Below are positions 50,010 through 58,133 of a stretch of 64,000 nucleotides of DNA, piece after piece; within the stretch, counting starts at the first letter, position 1; the number at the start of each line of letters is the position of its first letter. Under the pieces are notes generated by a model. That model searched no databases. It saw only the letters and a program-made list of their open reading frames with translations, and was not told where the DNA came from. The stretch spans positions 1 to 64,000 of the forward strand of contig JANWZS010000002.1 of assembly GCA_025054855.1 (NCBI GenBank), given 5' to 3'. Made by a program: the position numbers and the translations under genes. The stretch comes from Candidatus Nitrosocaldus sp. (GTDB taxonomy: Archaea > Thermoproteota > Nitrososphaeria > Nitrososphaerales > Nitrosocaldaceae).

Positions 50010-51169
50010 TCGGTATGGCTTCATCGGGCATACCTGAACCACATGGGGGTCGTCTGATCAACAGGGTTGTTGGAGGCGACCCTGAGAGGATCACAAGCGA
50101 CAGGGATATCCTGAGGGTTGGTATAAGCGATGATCTGGCAAGTGATGTTGAGAATATAGCAGATGGTGTATTCAGCCCACTCGAGGGGTTCATGGACCAC
50201 GATGATCTCATGCATGTACTCAAGGATGGTAGGCTGCATAACGGGCTTGCATGGACCATACCTATACTGCTGGATGTCGATAGTGATACAGGGGCAAGGA
50301 TGAAGGATGCCAGGGATGTCTTGCTTGTGAGCAAGAGCACAGTAGCACTCATGCATGTTGAGGACTGTTACAGGTACGACAAGTTGGAGATAGCAAGGAG
50401 CGTATACCAGACCACAGACCCATCGCATCCTGGTGTTGCGAGGACCATGGCTATGAAGGATATCTTCGTGCATGGCAGGATAGACCTAGTGAGTAGAGCG
50501 AACAGGGATGAGTTGAGGAGGTACAGGCTCACACCTGCAGAGTCTAGGAGGATGATTGTAGAGAGGGGATGGAGGAGTGTAGTAGGCTTCCAGACCAGGA
50601 ACATACCCCATCTGGCACATGAGATGCTCCAAAAGTCTGTACTCAACTTCTTCGATGCGCTCTTCATAAACCCCCTGATAGGTAGGAAGAAGTCTGGCGA
50701 CTTTAGGGATGAGGTTATAATAAGGGCTTATGAGGTGCTTGTGGATAACTACTATCCAAAGGATAGGGTGCTCTTCGCTACACTGCATACAGAGATGCGC
50801 TACGCTGGTCCCAAGGAGGCTATACACCATGCGATTATGCGCAAGAACCTTGGATGTACACACTTCATAGTTGGTAGAGATCATGCTGGTGTTGGCTCAT
50901 TCTACCATCCGTTCGCTGCCCAGGAGATATTCAAGTACTACCCAGATATAGGGATAGAGCCCGTATTCTTCCCTGCATTCTTCTACTGCAAGAGGTGCAT
51001 GGGCATCGTGAGTGAGAGGATGTGCCCCCACCCCCAAGATTACAGGATGGAGTTGAGTGGAACAAGGTTGAGGAGGATGATAACTGAAGGGGAGAGGCCA
51101 TCAGAGCTGCTCATGAGGCCAGAGGTGGTCGATGTTATAATGCAGCATGGTGATCCATTCGTACCATAG
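50003..51169 (+). CDS. sat: sulfate adenylyltransferase
   Basis: This homomeric ATP sulfurylase makes APS from ATP and sulfate. Signature regions are FQTRNIPHLAHEMLQKSVLN (the QxRN motif), the HHAIMRKNLGCTHFIVGRDHAGVG block with its catalytic HxxH-type residues, and a zinc-type cysteine cluster in CKRCMGIVSERMCPH. It is full length at 388 residues. It overlaps cysH. Together they supply sulfite for cysteine synthesis; a dissimilatory role is unlikely, since no apr/dsr genes are in the window. Confidence 0.96.
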   Translation: MLIGMASSGIPEPHGGRLINRVVGGDPERITSDRDILRVGISDDLASDVENIADGVFSPLEGFMDHDDLMHVLKDGRLHNGLAWTIPILLDVDSDTGARMKDARDVLLVSKSTVALMHVEDCYRYDKLEIARSVYQTTDPSHPGVARTMAMKDIFVHGRIDLVSRANRDELRRYRLTPAESRRMIVERGWRSVVGFQTRNIPHLAHEMLQKSVLNFFDALFINPLIGRKKSGDFRDEVIIRAYEVLVDNYYPKDRVLFATLHTEMRYAGPKEAIHHAIMRKNLGCTHFIVGRDHAGVGSFYHPFAAQEIFKYYPDIGIEPVFFPAFFYCKRCMGIVSERMCPHPQDYRMELSGTRLRRMITEGERPSELLMRPEVVDVIMQHGDPFVP

Positions 51170-51201
51170 CACTTTAATTACTCATCAGCGATAAGAGATA
51201 C

Positions 51202-51918
51202 ATGCGTATGGGGACTCGCATCAATGGTATAGTGCTCATCATACTCATCATGCTCGTGCAACCTGCATATGCGCAGGAGGTAGGAAGGGGTGGTGGTGAT
51301 GATGATGGTGGTGGTGGGAGGAGTGTAGATAGGCTCGTCATACCCTTCGATGCTGCAAACAGCACAGCGGAGAGCCCATCACTCTACCCCTTCCAGCATA
51401 GGCATGTAGCTAACTGGATAGTGACTATAAGCAACAACCTCATCTACAACCCTGAGAATAGCGATGCAAAGGTCGTACTCAGGTTCAGGAACGCACTGAA
51501 TACCGATGAGTTCCTCGAACTGGGGATGGCTGGGCATGATAGAGTGCTATGGTTTGCCGTATCCAAGGAGAGCGTAGGTTACCTCGTCATGTACAGGAAC
51601 AGTGATGCGTGGTTCCCTGATAGGGGTATAATGATGACATATGCTCAGGGTGAGAGGCTCAGCGTGAACAACGGCCAGAGGATAGTGGTAGATAGGCTCA
51701 ACATAGAGCAGTTCGCTATAGATGGTGTGGAGGTGTATGGTAGGGATGATATACAGGATAGGGGTAGTGCGCTTGCAGGGGTTATAACCATAGAGGTTAT
51801 ATCTGGCAATCCTCTAGACAATCCGATAATGAGCGTACCGTTCATAGTCACTGGAGCTGTTGCTGGTATAGTGCTTATACTCTTAAGGTTCAAGAGGCGT
51901 GACAAGGATACCAACTGA
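51202..51918 (+). CDS. secreted protein with a C-terminal membrane anchor
   Basis: This 238-residue protein has a Sec signal (about residues 8-23, cleavage after AYA) and a Gly/Asp-rich low-complexity linker (GRGGGDDDGGGG). A beta-rich ectodomain follows, and then one membrane span near the C terminus (about 213-231) with a basic RFKRRDKD cytoplasmic tail. The family is not recognised. The ectodomain would face outward. It follows sat by about 30 nt and may be a separate unit. Confidence 0.78.
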   Translation: MRMGTRINGIVLIILIMLVQPAYAQEVGRGGGDDDGGGGRSVDRLVIPFDAANSTAESPSLYPFQHRHVANWIVTISNNLIYNPENSDAKVVLRFRNALNTDEFLELGMAGHDRVLWFAVSKESVGYLVMYRNSDAWFPDRGIMMTYAQGERLSVNNGQRIVVDRLNIEQFAIDGVEVYGRDDIQDRGSALAGVITIEVISGNPLDNPIMSVPFIVTGAVAGIVLILLRFKRRDKDTN

Positions 51919-51982
51919 TGGTACCACCATATACCAATTACTGCTTTACCATCACTCTACCACTACTATTATTATCACCACC

Positions 51983-52028
51983 TCATCATCAGCATCATCA
52001 TCAGCATCATCATCAGCATCATATCATC
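51983..52028. repeat. CATCATCATCAG 12-bp direct repeats
   Basis: About three to four copies of a 12-nt unit made of CAT/CAG triplets lie between convergent genes, abutting the nth 3' end. It is a minisatellite-like tract with no evident function. Confidence 0.7.
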
Positions 52029-52788
52029 ATCTCCCTCCTACTCCCCTAGTACTCCTCCTGCTCTTACTACTGCTCTTGCTACTGTTACTGCTACTGCTAT
52101 TAACCAACTCCTTCTCTCTGTAGTACCTGCATGTATCCTTGAGCAGGCATACGCTGCATGATGGTGCGATAGGCTTGCACACATTCTGCCCGAACATAAC
52201 GAATGTATCGTTTATCCTCTTCCAGTACACCTCATCCACTCTATGCATGAGCATATGCTCAGTCTCCTCTGGGCTCCTGCTCGATACCAAGCCAAGCCTG
52301 TTGGCTATCCTGTGTACATGCGTATCTACTGGTATGGCAGGTTTATCGAAGGCATAGACGAGCACGCAGTTTGCCGTCTTCCTGCCCACACCTGGTAGCC
52401 TGAGCAGTTCTTCAAGGGTATCTGGCACCCTTCCATCGTACTCATATGCTATCATCCTCGCAACCTCCTTGATCCTCCTAGCCTTGACCCTGTAGAACCC
52501 TGCTGGCCTTACAAGTTGCTCTATCTCCTCTATCTTGGCATCTGCCAGCTCCCTCGCACCCTTGAACCTTGAGAAGAGGTTCCTGACAGCAACCCTGGTG
52601 TTCTCATCCCTAGTCCTCGCTGATAGTATGGTCCCTATGAGTATCCTCAATGGGTCACCGCTCTCCTCCTCCTGCAGCTCCTTCAGCGCGGTCAACCTCA
52701 GCCTCGAACCCTGGCTAGAGCCCCTAACCTCAAGCCTCCTCATCGTCTCATGCATCAGATCTATAATCCTCCCAACATCCATGAGCAT
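52027..52788 (-). CDS. nth: endonuclease III (DNA glycosylase/AP lyase)
   Basis: This bifunctional glycosylase acts on oxidised pyrimidines. The helix-hairpin-helix LLRLPGVGRKTANCVLVYAF with catalytic Lys, the VDTHVHRIANRLG segment with catalytic Asp, and the [4Fe-4S] loop CKPIAPSCSVCLLKDTC (spacing 6-2-5) are all present. ATG 52788 or 52782 follows a TATA-like TTAAAAAG; the longer open frame upstream is spurious. The last 25 residues form a Ser/Asn/Lys/Arg low-complexity tail encoded by AGT/AGC triplet repeats. Confidence 0.94.
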   Translation of the reverse strand: MLMDVGRIIDLMHETMRRLEVRGSSQGSRLRLTALKELQEEESGDPLRILIGTILSARTRDENTRVAVRNLFSRFKGARELADAKIEEIEQLVRPAGFYRVKARRIKEVARMIAYEYDGRVPDTLEELLRLPGVGRKTANCVLVYAFDKPAIPVDTHVHRIANRLGLVSSRSPEETEHMLMHRVDEVYWKRINDTFVMFGQNVCKPIAPSCSVCLLKDTCRYYREKELVNSSSSNSSKSSSKSRRSTRGVGGR

Positions 52789-52803
52789 GGTACGGTGCAA
52801 AGG

Positions 52804-52812
52804 CTTTTTAAT
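52804..52812. promoter_or_regulatory. divergent promoter, nth / aconitase X
   Basis: CTTTTTAAT is TATA-like for both directions. It lies about 20-26 nt from the nth ATGs at 52788 and 52782. It lies 44 nt from the aconitase X ATG at 52852, leaving an 18-nt leader that includes GAGGTAGAGGAGAG as a ribosome-binding site. Confidence 0.4.
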
Positions 52813-52851
52813 GCTAATGACTACAGAAGCGAGGTAGAGGAGAGATGGAGC

Positions 52852-54054
52852 ATGCAACTCAGTAGGGAAGAGGAGGATGCCCTGGACGGCAAGCATGGTG
52901 AGGCCATGGCAACTGCATACAGGATACTCCTTGCAATAGGTAATGCCATGGATGCCGATAGGCTTGTACCAGTGAGGTGGGCACATATATCTGGTGTGAA
53001 CTACAACACCATAGGGGATGCTGGTCTAGCATTCCTTGAGGAGATGAGCAGGGATGCTGAAGCCAACAACACAAGGGTCAGGGTTATGAGCACGCTGAAC
53101 CCCATGGGCTACGATCCTGTCAAGGGCTACCATGATGAGAGGTTCGTCGAGAGGCAGGAGAGGATAAGGCGAGCCTATGAGAGGATGGGTGTAGTAGTAG
53201 TAGGTTCGTACACATGCATACCATACGAGGTATTCCCCATACCTGCAAGGGGGGAGCATGTATGCTTCGCTGAGAGCAATGCAGCGATATACGCAAACTC
53301 CATCCTCGGGCTTGTTACGAACAAGGAGAGTGCGCTGAGCGCTCTAGCGAGTGCACTGACGGGCAAGGCACCATACTCTGGCCTAAGGATAGAGGAGGCT
53401 AGGCGCCCGAGTACCATGGTGGATGTGAAGCATGAGGTTAAGGATGAGTTGGATGCAGCACTCCTAGGCTACTTCGCTGGCAGGATAGGTGAGCAGTGCA
53501 TATCGTTCAGGCTAAGAAGTTCATCGTACCTAGGCAGGGATGGTACAGCAAGGATCAACGCAAAGGCGCTATGCTCAGCACTAGGCACATCAGGCTCTGC
53601 TGGGATGTTCATGGTATACGATGCCCTACATCTAGATCAAGCAAGGAATAGGGTGGAGTACACTGAGATGGATGCTAGGATGGTGAGGGAGGAGTTGAGC
53701 GATGAGGAGGGAGGGGATGTTATAGTCTTCGGCAGCCCCCAACTCGGCCTCTACGAACTCTCCATGCTTGCTGAGATGATCGGAGGCAGGAGGTTCAGGA
53801 AGAGGTGCATGGTCTTCTGCGCAAGGCGTGTGTATGAGGAGGCCAGGCGTATAGGCTACATAGACGCCATAGAGCATGCTGGTGGTGAGGTGTACTCCGA
53901 CTGCTGCTCATGCCTCACACCATTGATAAGCAGGAATGATGTGGACTCTGTGATCACCAACAGCGTAAAGGCCGCCTACTACCTCAGGAACTGGAACAGG
54001 GTTGGTGTATGCCTGAAGAGCATGAGGGAGATAGTTAGGGATGAATGCATTTAG
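52852..54054 (+). CDS. aconitase X catalytic (large) subunit, probable phosphomevalonate dehydratase
   Basis: This 400-residue protein of the DUF521/AcnX family. In the archaeal mevalonate pathway the AcnX pair dehydrates 5-phosphomevalonate to trans-anhydromevalonate phosphate. Family sequences are VRWAHISGVNYNTIGDAGLAFL, STLNPMGYD, YTCIPYEVFPIPARGEHVCFAESNAAIYANSILG and the C-terminal SDCCSCLTPL, with cysteines suited to the cluster. ATG 52852 follows GAGGTAGAGGAGAG; the open frame upstream overlaps nth. It overlaps the small-subunit gene by 14 nt. Confidence 0.93.
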   Translation: MQLSREEEDALDGKHGEAMATAYRILLAIGNAMDADRLVPVRWAHISGVNYNTIGDAGLAFLEEMSRDAEANNTRVRVMSTLNPMGYDPVKGYHDERFVERQERIRRAYERMGVVVVGSYTCIPYEVFPIPARGEHVCFAESNAAIYANSILGLVTNKESALSALASALTGKAPYSGLRIEEARRPSTMVDVKHEVKDELDAALLGYFAGRIGEQCISFRLRSSSYLGRDGTARINAKALCSALGTSGSAGMFMVYDALHLDQARNRVEYTEMDARMVREELSDEEGGDVIVFGSPQLGLYELSMLAEMIGGRRFRKRCMVFCARRVYEEARRIGYIDAIEHAGGEVYSDCCSCLTPLISRNDVDSVITNSVKAAYYLRNWNRVGVCLKSMREIVRDECI

Positions 54055-54487
54055 GTATAGCATTCCATGCAAGGGCATAGTCAAGGGCTACGCTGAGGGT
54101 CACGCCCTGGTCAGTAGAGAGCCCATAAACCTGCTGAGCATAGATGCTCAAGGCAGGATAAACGACTCAACACATACACTAAACGGTAGGAGTGTATCTG
54201 GCACCATACTCGTATTCCCCAACGCTGTGGGCAGTAGTGTAGGTGCATACAGGCTCTACGCTGCAAAGGTCAATGGCAATGCTCCAAGGGCAGTGGTATG
54301 TGCAAGGGCGGATATAATAACTGCATCTGCATGTGCGATATCCAACATACCATTGGTTGAGTGCAATGAGCACTATGGTAGACTCATTGAACTATGCAGT
54401 AAGGATAATGGTTATGGTGATGGTGGTGATGATGGTGTAGTTATAGCAGTTGATGCAACCAATGCACTTATAACCATAGGTAAGTAA
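54041..54487 (+). CDS. aconitase X swivelling (small) subunit, probable phosphomevalonate dehydratase
   Basis: This 148-residue DUF126 protein forms the swivelling domain that closes the AcnX active site. GIVKGYAEGHALVSREPINLLS and LNGRSVSGTILVFPNAVGSSVGAYRLY, with its Ser-rich loop, are diagnostic. It overlaps the large subunit gene, so the two are translationally coupled. A short Asp/Gly-rich insert (NGYGDGGDDG) is near the C terminus. Its product would feed the UbiD-type decarboxylase encoded at 10851. Confidence 0.93.
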   Translation: MNAFRYSIPCKGIVKGYAEGHALVSREPINLLSIDAQGRINDSTHTLNGRSVSGTILVFPNAVGSSVGAYRLYAAKVNGNAPRAVVCARADIITASACAISNIPLVECNEHYGRLIELCSKDNGYGDGGDDGVVIAVDATNALITIGK

Positions 54488-54684
54488 AGGCAAATAAGTA
54501 AAAAGTACCGGAGTGAGCAAAGGAATGGTAAGCTTTGAATATAACCTCTACCATACCCATAGTAGATGGGCGATCTGACCCGAGAGGGGATGAAGAGAAC
54601 TAGTTAATCTTTCTTCTGCATCTGCAATTATATAAACAGGATGTATATAGTAGGTTAGGTAGTAGGTAGTGTGGTGGTGACCGT

Positions 54685-55260
54685 ATGCCGTTACATCTGG
54701 ATGATGTGGATAGGAGGCTGCTATCCCTACTCATTCAGGATGGTAGGATATCGTTCAGGAGGTTGGCTAGGAGTCTGGGTGTAAGCACACCTACAGCGAA
54801 GGCAAGGTACGATAGGCTTGTGAGGCTTGGGCTCATAAAGGGGGTCTCCGCACTCATAGATGCTTCTATGCTCAACTGTGTTAGTGCCCTACTATACATC
54901 AAGGCTATGGATGTGCAGGGTGCTGTATCAAGGATGAGGGAGGTGGGGATGGGGGAGATAGGCACGATACTCTTGACCTCTGGCGATGCAAATATCGTGC
55001 TTAGGGTAACGCTAGATGATGTGGAGTCCCTGGAGAGGCTTAGGGAGAGGCTATCGAGTATCCCTGGCCTGCAGGTGATCTCAAGTCAGATCATAACCAG
55101 GGTGATCAAGGAGGAGCAGGTTATACCATCTAGGCTGGTTCTCACAAGGCTGGAGTGTGACTACTGTAGGGGTAGTATTGCAGGTGAGCCCATAGTCCTT
55201 GAGGGCAGGTATCACTTCTGCTGCACATCCTGCCTTAGATTATTCAAGGAGAAAGTATGA
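54685..55260 (+). CDS. Lrp/AsnC regulator with C-terminal TRASH metal-sensing domain
   Basis: This 191-residue protein has an Lrp-type winged helix (about residues 5-55; DRRLLSLLIQDGRISFRRLARSLG). A RAM-like domain (about 65-145) follows. A C-terminal TRASH domain reads CDYCRGSI...YHFCCTSCLRLFKEK, a cysteine set that binds metals such as Cu+ or Ag+. The copA gene follows within 100-150 nt on the same strand, so it is most likely the copper-responsive regulator of that pump. Its stop codon sits in a TGAC/TGAT tract. Confidence 0.9.
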   Translation: MPLHLDDVDRRLLSLLIQDGRISFRRLARSLGVSTPTAKARYDRLVRLGLIKGVSALIDASMLNCVSALLYIKAMDVQGAVSRMREVGMGEIGTILLTSGDANIVLRVTLDDVESLERLRERLSSIPGLQVISSQIITRVIKEEQVIPSRLVLTRLECDYCRGSIAGEPIVLEGRYHFCCTSCLRLFKEKV

Positions 55261-55281
55261 CTGATTGACTGACTGATTGGG
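55258..55281. repeat. TGAC/TGAT tetranucleotide tract at a gene end
   Basis: The stop TGA of the TRASH regulator is the first unit of TGACTGATTGACTGACTGATT, which puts TGA in all three plus-strand frames within about 20 nt. Confidence 0.65.
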
Positions 55282-55387
55282 GCAAGAATAGCCGTATCTT
55301 TCTTACAACCATCAAGATACATAGCATCAGACTTTACGCATGATAAGGGATGTGTTTAATTACCATCTTATAATTATATCTTATCGT

Positions 55388-58030
55388 ATGGGTGAAGGTA
55401 CTGGTAGAGGTATGGAGAGGAGCAAGAGGGTAGTGCTCAGGATAGGGGGCATGCACTGTGCAGGTTGCACGAGGGCGATACAGGGCTACCTGCTCGATAT
55501 CCAGGGGATCAAGGGCTGCGATGTGAATCTGGCAACAGAGAAGGCTGTGGTAGAGTACGATCCATCACAGATAAGCCTGAGCAGGATAGAGGAGGCTATA
55601 GAGGAGGTAGGCTACAAGGTTGTGTACGAGAGGGTTAACATTCGCATAGGCATGCTCACCGATGCCAGCGATGCAGTAAGGCTCGAGGGTATGCTCAGGG
55701 GGCTAGAGGGTGTAAGGGATGCATCGGTGAACTACGCCAGTTCTACGGTGATGGTTGAGTACAACCCATCACTAACCTCCATATCAGAGATCAGGGCAGT
55801 GCTAGATGGGCACGGTTACAAGGTAGTGGGTGAGGATGTACACTCTGCGGAGGATGAGGAGACTAGGGGGCTGAGGAGGCTCTTCATACTCGGCCTAGTA
55901 CTCACCATACCAGTGGTACTATACAGCTACCCAGAGTACATCCCCCTACCACTTGCCGGATCTAGCATGGCAGCGTATACCATGCTCGTACTCGCAGGCA
56001 TAGTGCAGTTCTTCGTTGGCAAAAGGTTCTACACTGGGGCCTACAGGATAGCAAGGATAGGCTCTGCCAACATGGATACGCTCGTTGCTCTAGGTACTAC
56101 TGCAGCATACCTCTTCAGCGTAATGCATACCATACCCGAGCCATCGTGGCACTCCATCTACTACGACGTCTCCTCAGTAGTTATAACATTCATCATTCTG
56201 GGCAAGTACATGGAGAGTAGGAGCAGGGGCATGGCCTCATCCCTGATAAGGAAGATGCTCGAGCTCCAGCCCAAGAAGGCCAGGGTCGTAAGGGGCAATG
56301 ATCCAAGGATAGAGGAGGAGATACCAGTAGAGATGATAAGGGAGGGTGATATCATACTTGTTCATCCTGGTGAGAGGATACCCGTAGATGGTCTAGTGCT
56401 CGAGGGTTACTCTGCAGTCGATGAGTCCATAGCTACTGGCGAGTCCATGCCTGTGAGCAAGGGCCCAGGGGATAGCGTGATAGGGGGGACGGTGAACAGG
56501 GAGGGCTCGCTCACGATTAAGGCTACTAGGGTGGGGAGTGATACGTTCATTGCACATGTAGTGAGGCTGGTGGAGGATGCCATGGGTAGCAAGCCACCAG
56601 TGCAGATGCTCGTAGACAAGGTTGCTGGCTACTTTGCCTTCATAGTCATGGGTATAGCATTGGCAACGTTCCTCGCATGGTACGCAGTTGAGCCATATGC
56701 GTTAGAACGGGCGTTGATACCTGCGGTGGCTGTGCTGGTAGTCGCATGCCCTTGCGCCCTAGGGCTGGCAACACCAACTGCAGTGATGGTCGGTATAGGA
56801 AAGGGTGCCCAGCATGGTATAGTATTCAAGGATGGCAGGGCTCTGGAGGTGCTAAGCATGGTAGATACGGTGGTATTCGATAAGACTGGTACCCTGACAC
56901 ATGGTAGGCCAGTGGTCACAGATCTCATACCCCTGGAGAGGGTCACTGCTTCTGCTGGTAGCCATGATCGGGATGATGGAGATGGTACTGTATATGGATA
57001 TGGATATGATGATGATGGCAGGGATGTGATCAACCTGCTCAAGATCGCCGCATCAGTAGAGAAGGGCTCCGAGCACCCCCTGGCCAAGGCCATAGTTGAG
57101 AAGGCCCAATCCATGGGCATCATGCAAGATGGTAGCGTCGAGGGCTTCAAGGCCATCCCTGGGAGGGGTGTCAAGGCTAGGTACCATGGGATGGATGTCA
57201 TGGTAGGTAGCCCAGCGATGGTTGAGGATGCTGGTGTAGTCACCGATCAGTATAGGGGTCTCATAGCAAGCCTGCAGGATGAGGGCAAGACCGTAGTACT
57301 CGTATGCGTTAATGGAGCTGTTGCTGGTATCATAGCCATGATGGATGAGCCTAGGCAGGCCAGTAGAGATGCTGTTAGGAGGCTCAAGGAGATGGGTGTG
57401 GAGGTTGTCATGCTCACTGGTGACAACAGGAGGAGCGCCTATGCAGTGGCTAGGATGCTGGGGATAGAACATGTTATGGCTGAGGTGATGCCATCCGGCA
57501 AGGTAGAGGCCATCAAGAGGATACAGGGTCAGTATGATGTCGATGGTAAGGGAGATGTGGAGGAGGTGGAGGAGAAGGAGTATGATAGGAGTAGTAGTAG
57601 TAGGGGAGGCGCTGGGAGTGCTGGTGGTAGTGAGAGTGGAATTGGTGGAGCAAGGAGAGGAAGGAGGGGGAAGAGGCGGAGGGTGGTTATGGTAGGCGAT
57701 GGCATAAACGATGCCCCAGCACTGATGCAGGCGGATGTTGGGATAGCTATGGGTAATGGTACAGATATTGCGATGGAGGCTGGGGATGTTATACTATTAA
57801 GGGATGATCCCCTTGCTGTAGTCACTGCACTCGAGGTCAGCAGGAAGACCATGAGCAAGATAAGGCAGAACCTAGCATATGCGTTCATGTACAACGTAGC
57901 GTTGATACCTGTTGCTTCCCTTGGCCTACTCTATCCAGCACTCGCTGGGCTTGCAATGGCTGCCAGTTCAGTATCCGTGACCATGAGTTCATTGCTGATG
58001 AGGAGATGGGTGCCGAGGAGCAGAAGGTGA
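55388..58030 (+). CDS. copA: copper-exporting P-type ATPase CopA
   Basis: This P1B-type ATPase pumps Cu+ outward. The first HMA domain (about residues 15-80) has GMHCAGC; the second HMA-like domain (about 82-150) keeps the fold but has no CxxC. Eight membrane spans follow, including the VACPCALGLATP transport motif. The phosphorylation site DKTGTLTHG and the HP-type SEHPLAKAI motif are present. GDGINDAPAL completes the ATPase core. A 40-residue Ser/Gly/Arg-rich insert (about 57560-57685) precedes GDGIND. ATG 55412 is an alternative start that fits the TATA-like TTATAATTATAT at 55368-55379. Confidence 0.95.
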   Translation: MGEGTGRGMERSKRVVLRIGGMHCAGCTRAIQGYLLDIQGIKGCDVNLATEKAVVEYDPSQISLSRIEEAIEEVGYKVVYERVNIRIGMLTDASDAVRLEGMLRGLEGVRDASVNYASSTVMVEYNPSLTSISEIRAVLDGHGYKVVGEDVHSAEDEETRGLRRLFILGLVLTIPVVLYSYPEYIPLPLAGSSMAAYTMLVLAGIVQFFVGKRFYTGAYRIARIGSANMDTLVALGTTAAYLFSVMHTIPEPSWHSIYYDVSSVVITFIILGKYMESRSRGMASSLIRKMLELQPKKARVVRGNDPRIEEEIPVEMIREGDIILVHPGERIPVDGLVLEGYSAVDESIATGESMPVSKGPGDSVIGGTVNREGSLTIKATRVGSDTFIAHVVRLVEDAMGSKPPVQMLVDKVAGYFAFIVMGIALATFLAWYAVEPYALERALIPAVAVLVVACPCALGLATPTAVMVGIGKGAQHGIVFKDGRALEVLSMVDTVVFDKTGTLTHGRPVVTDLIPLERVTASAGSHDRDDGDGTVYGYGYDDDGRDVINLLKIAASVEKGSEHPLAKAIVEKAQSMGIMQDGSVEGFKAIPGRGVKARYHGMDVMVGSPAMVEDAGVVTDQYRGLIASLQDEGKTVVLVCVNGAVAGIIAMMDEPRQASRDAVRRLKEMGVEVVMLTGDNRRSAYAVARMLGIEHVMAEVMPSGKVEAIKRIQGQYDVDGKGDVEEVEEKEYDRSSSSRGGAGSAGGSESGIGGARRGRRGKRRRVVMVGDGINDAPALMQADVGIAMGNGTDIAMEAGDVILLRDDPLAVVTALEVSRKTMSKIRQNLAYAFMYNVALIPVASLGLLYPALAGLAMAASSVSVTMSSLLMRRWVPRSRR

Positions 58031-58133
58031 TACTGGCCAGCCATGGCATCATGCAGATACCACATAAACAGCATGTGGTGACTGGCAGGTGACTGTAGCA
58101 TAGGATACCTTCTGTATCGGTGTTGTATGGACA

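Noticed and set aside
54488-54684. Possible C/D box sRNA (GATGGGCGATCTGACC and GGGGATGAAG near 54565-54595)
   Set aside because: Box-like tetramers are present, but the spacing and terminal stem of a C/D guide RNA could not be shown by eye.
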